NCBI GenBank assembly: GCA_021777685.1
Contig: JAJYDH010000356.1
Span: forward strand, 1-6,894
Origin: Planctomycetota bacterium
GTDB taxonomy: Bacteria > Planctomycetota > Planctomycetia > Isosphaerales > Isosphaeraceae
DNA length: 6,894 bases
Reading direction: 5' to 3'
Positions 6,725-6,894 of the stretch are shown here, piece by piece (the stretch's first letter is position 1; each line of letters begins with the position of its first letter). The position numbers and the translations under genes were made by a program. A model generated the notes under the pieces. It did not search any database, was not told the origin of the DNA, and saw only the letters and a list, made by a program, of their open reading frames with translations.

Positions 6725-6894
6725 GTTCGGGCTATGGAACGGTCGCCATCCGCGGCGACTCACCGCCATCGCCATTCGAGGTGCGAGAGGGGTGGGGCTA
6801 GTGGCAGGTCGATGCGGTCGGGAATTTGGCGAGATGAGCGCGATCCGGAAGTTGATGACGACGAACGTGATAAGGCACATCTCGGGCCACGGGA
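6725..6894. other. Upstream region of the PEP-CTERM gene, no gene recognised
   Basis: About 170 bp up to the window edge. I see no convincing -35/-10 promoter pair, repeat or RNA gene. A 61-codon minus-strand frame (6695-6880) overlaps the Shine-Dalgarno and start of the PEP-CTERM gene and has no recognisable features, so it is not called. Confidence 0.5.

Overview
High-GC bacterial DNA with a distinctly planctomycete flavour (Isosphaera/Gemmata-like is my guess). The reasons are a secreted protein with a PEP-CTERM sorting tail, GC-rich palindromic repeats between genes, and a tRNA-like sequence without an encoded CCA. No taxonomic marker in the window proves this.

Left part (1-4895, plus strand): a restriction-type defence operon. 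The window opens inside the 3' end of a type III (Mod-like) adenine DNA methyltransferase. Next comes a 372-bp spacer made almost entirely of inverted repeats: a REP-like pair at 427-506, and a MITE-like 220-bp element at 531-750 with terminal inverted repeats, a flanking near-perfect direct repeat and a large G/C hairpin. Then follow a full-length type III Res-like protein (919 aa; SF2 helicase motor plus C-terminal PD-(D/E)XK nuclease) and, 12 bp later, a 447-aa DUF262 + HNH nuclease related in architecture to GmrSD and SspE. The Shine-Dalgarno of the third gene overlaps the stop codon of res, so the two are probably translationally coupled. Read together: Mod would mark self DNA, Res would translocate on and cut unmarked DNA, and the DUF262-HNH protein would add a second, probably nucleotide-controlled DNA nuclease. 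A good terminator candidate follows at 4967-5010.

Middle part (4896-5694): about 800 bp without an intact protein gene. It holds the terminator, a minus-strand open fragment resembling a planctomycete protein tail (perhaps recombinase-linked), short repeats, and a minus-strand tRNA-Lys(CUU)-like sequence. Its anticodon and T arms are perfect but its D arm and acceptor stem are defective. This looks like an eroded junction between the defence cassette and the neighbouring DNA.

Right part (5695-6708, minus strand): a 337-aa exported PEP-CTERM protein carrying a zincin motif (HELMHAFG) and a possible Met-turn. It has a perfect Shine-Dalgarno and a strong hairpin after its stop, and it converges on the defence operon. 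The last 170 bp are its upstream region, with nothing else I can support.
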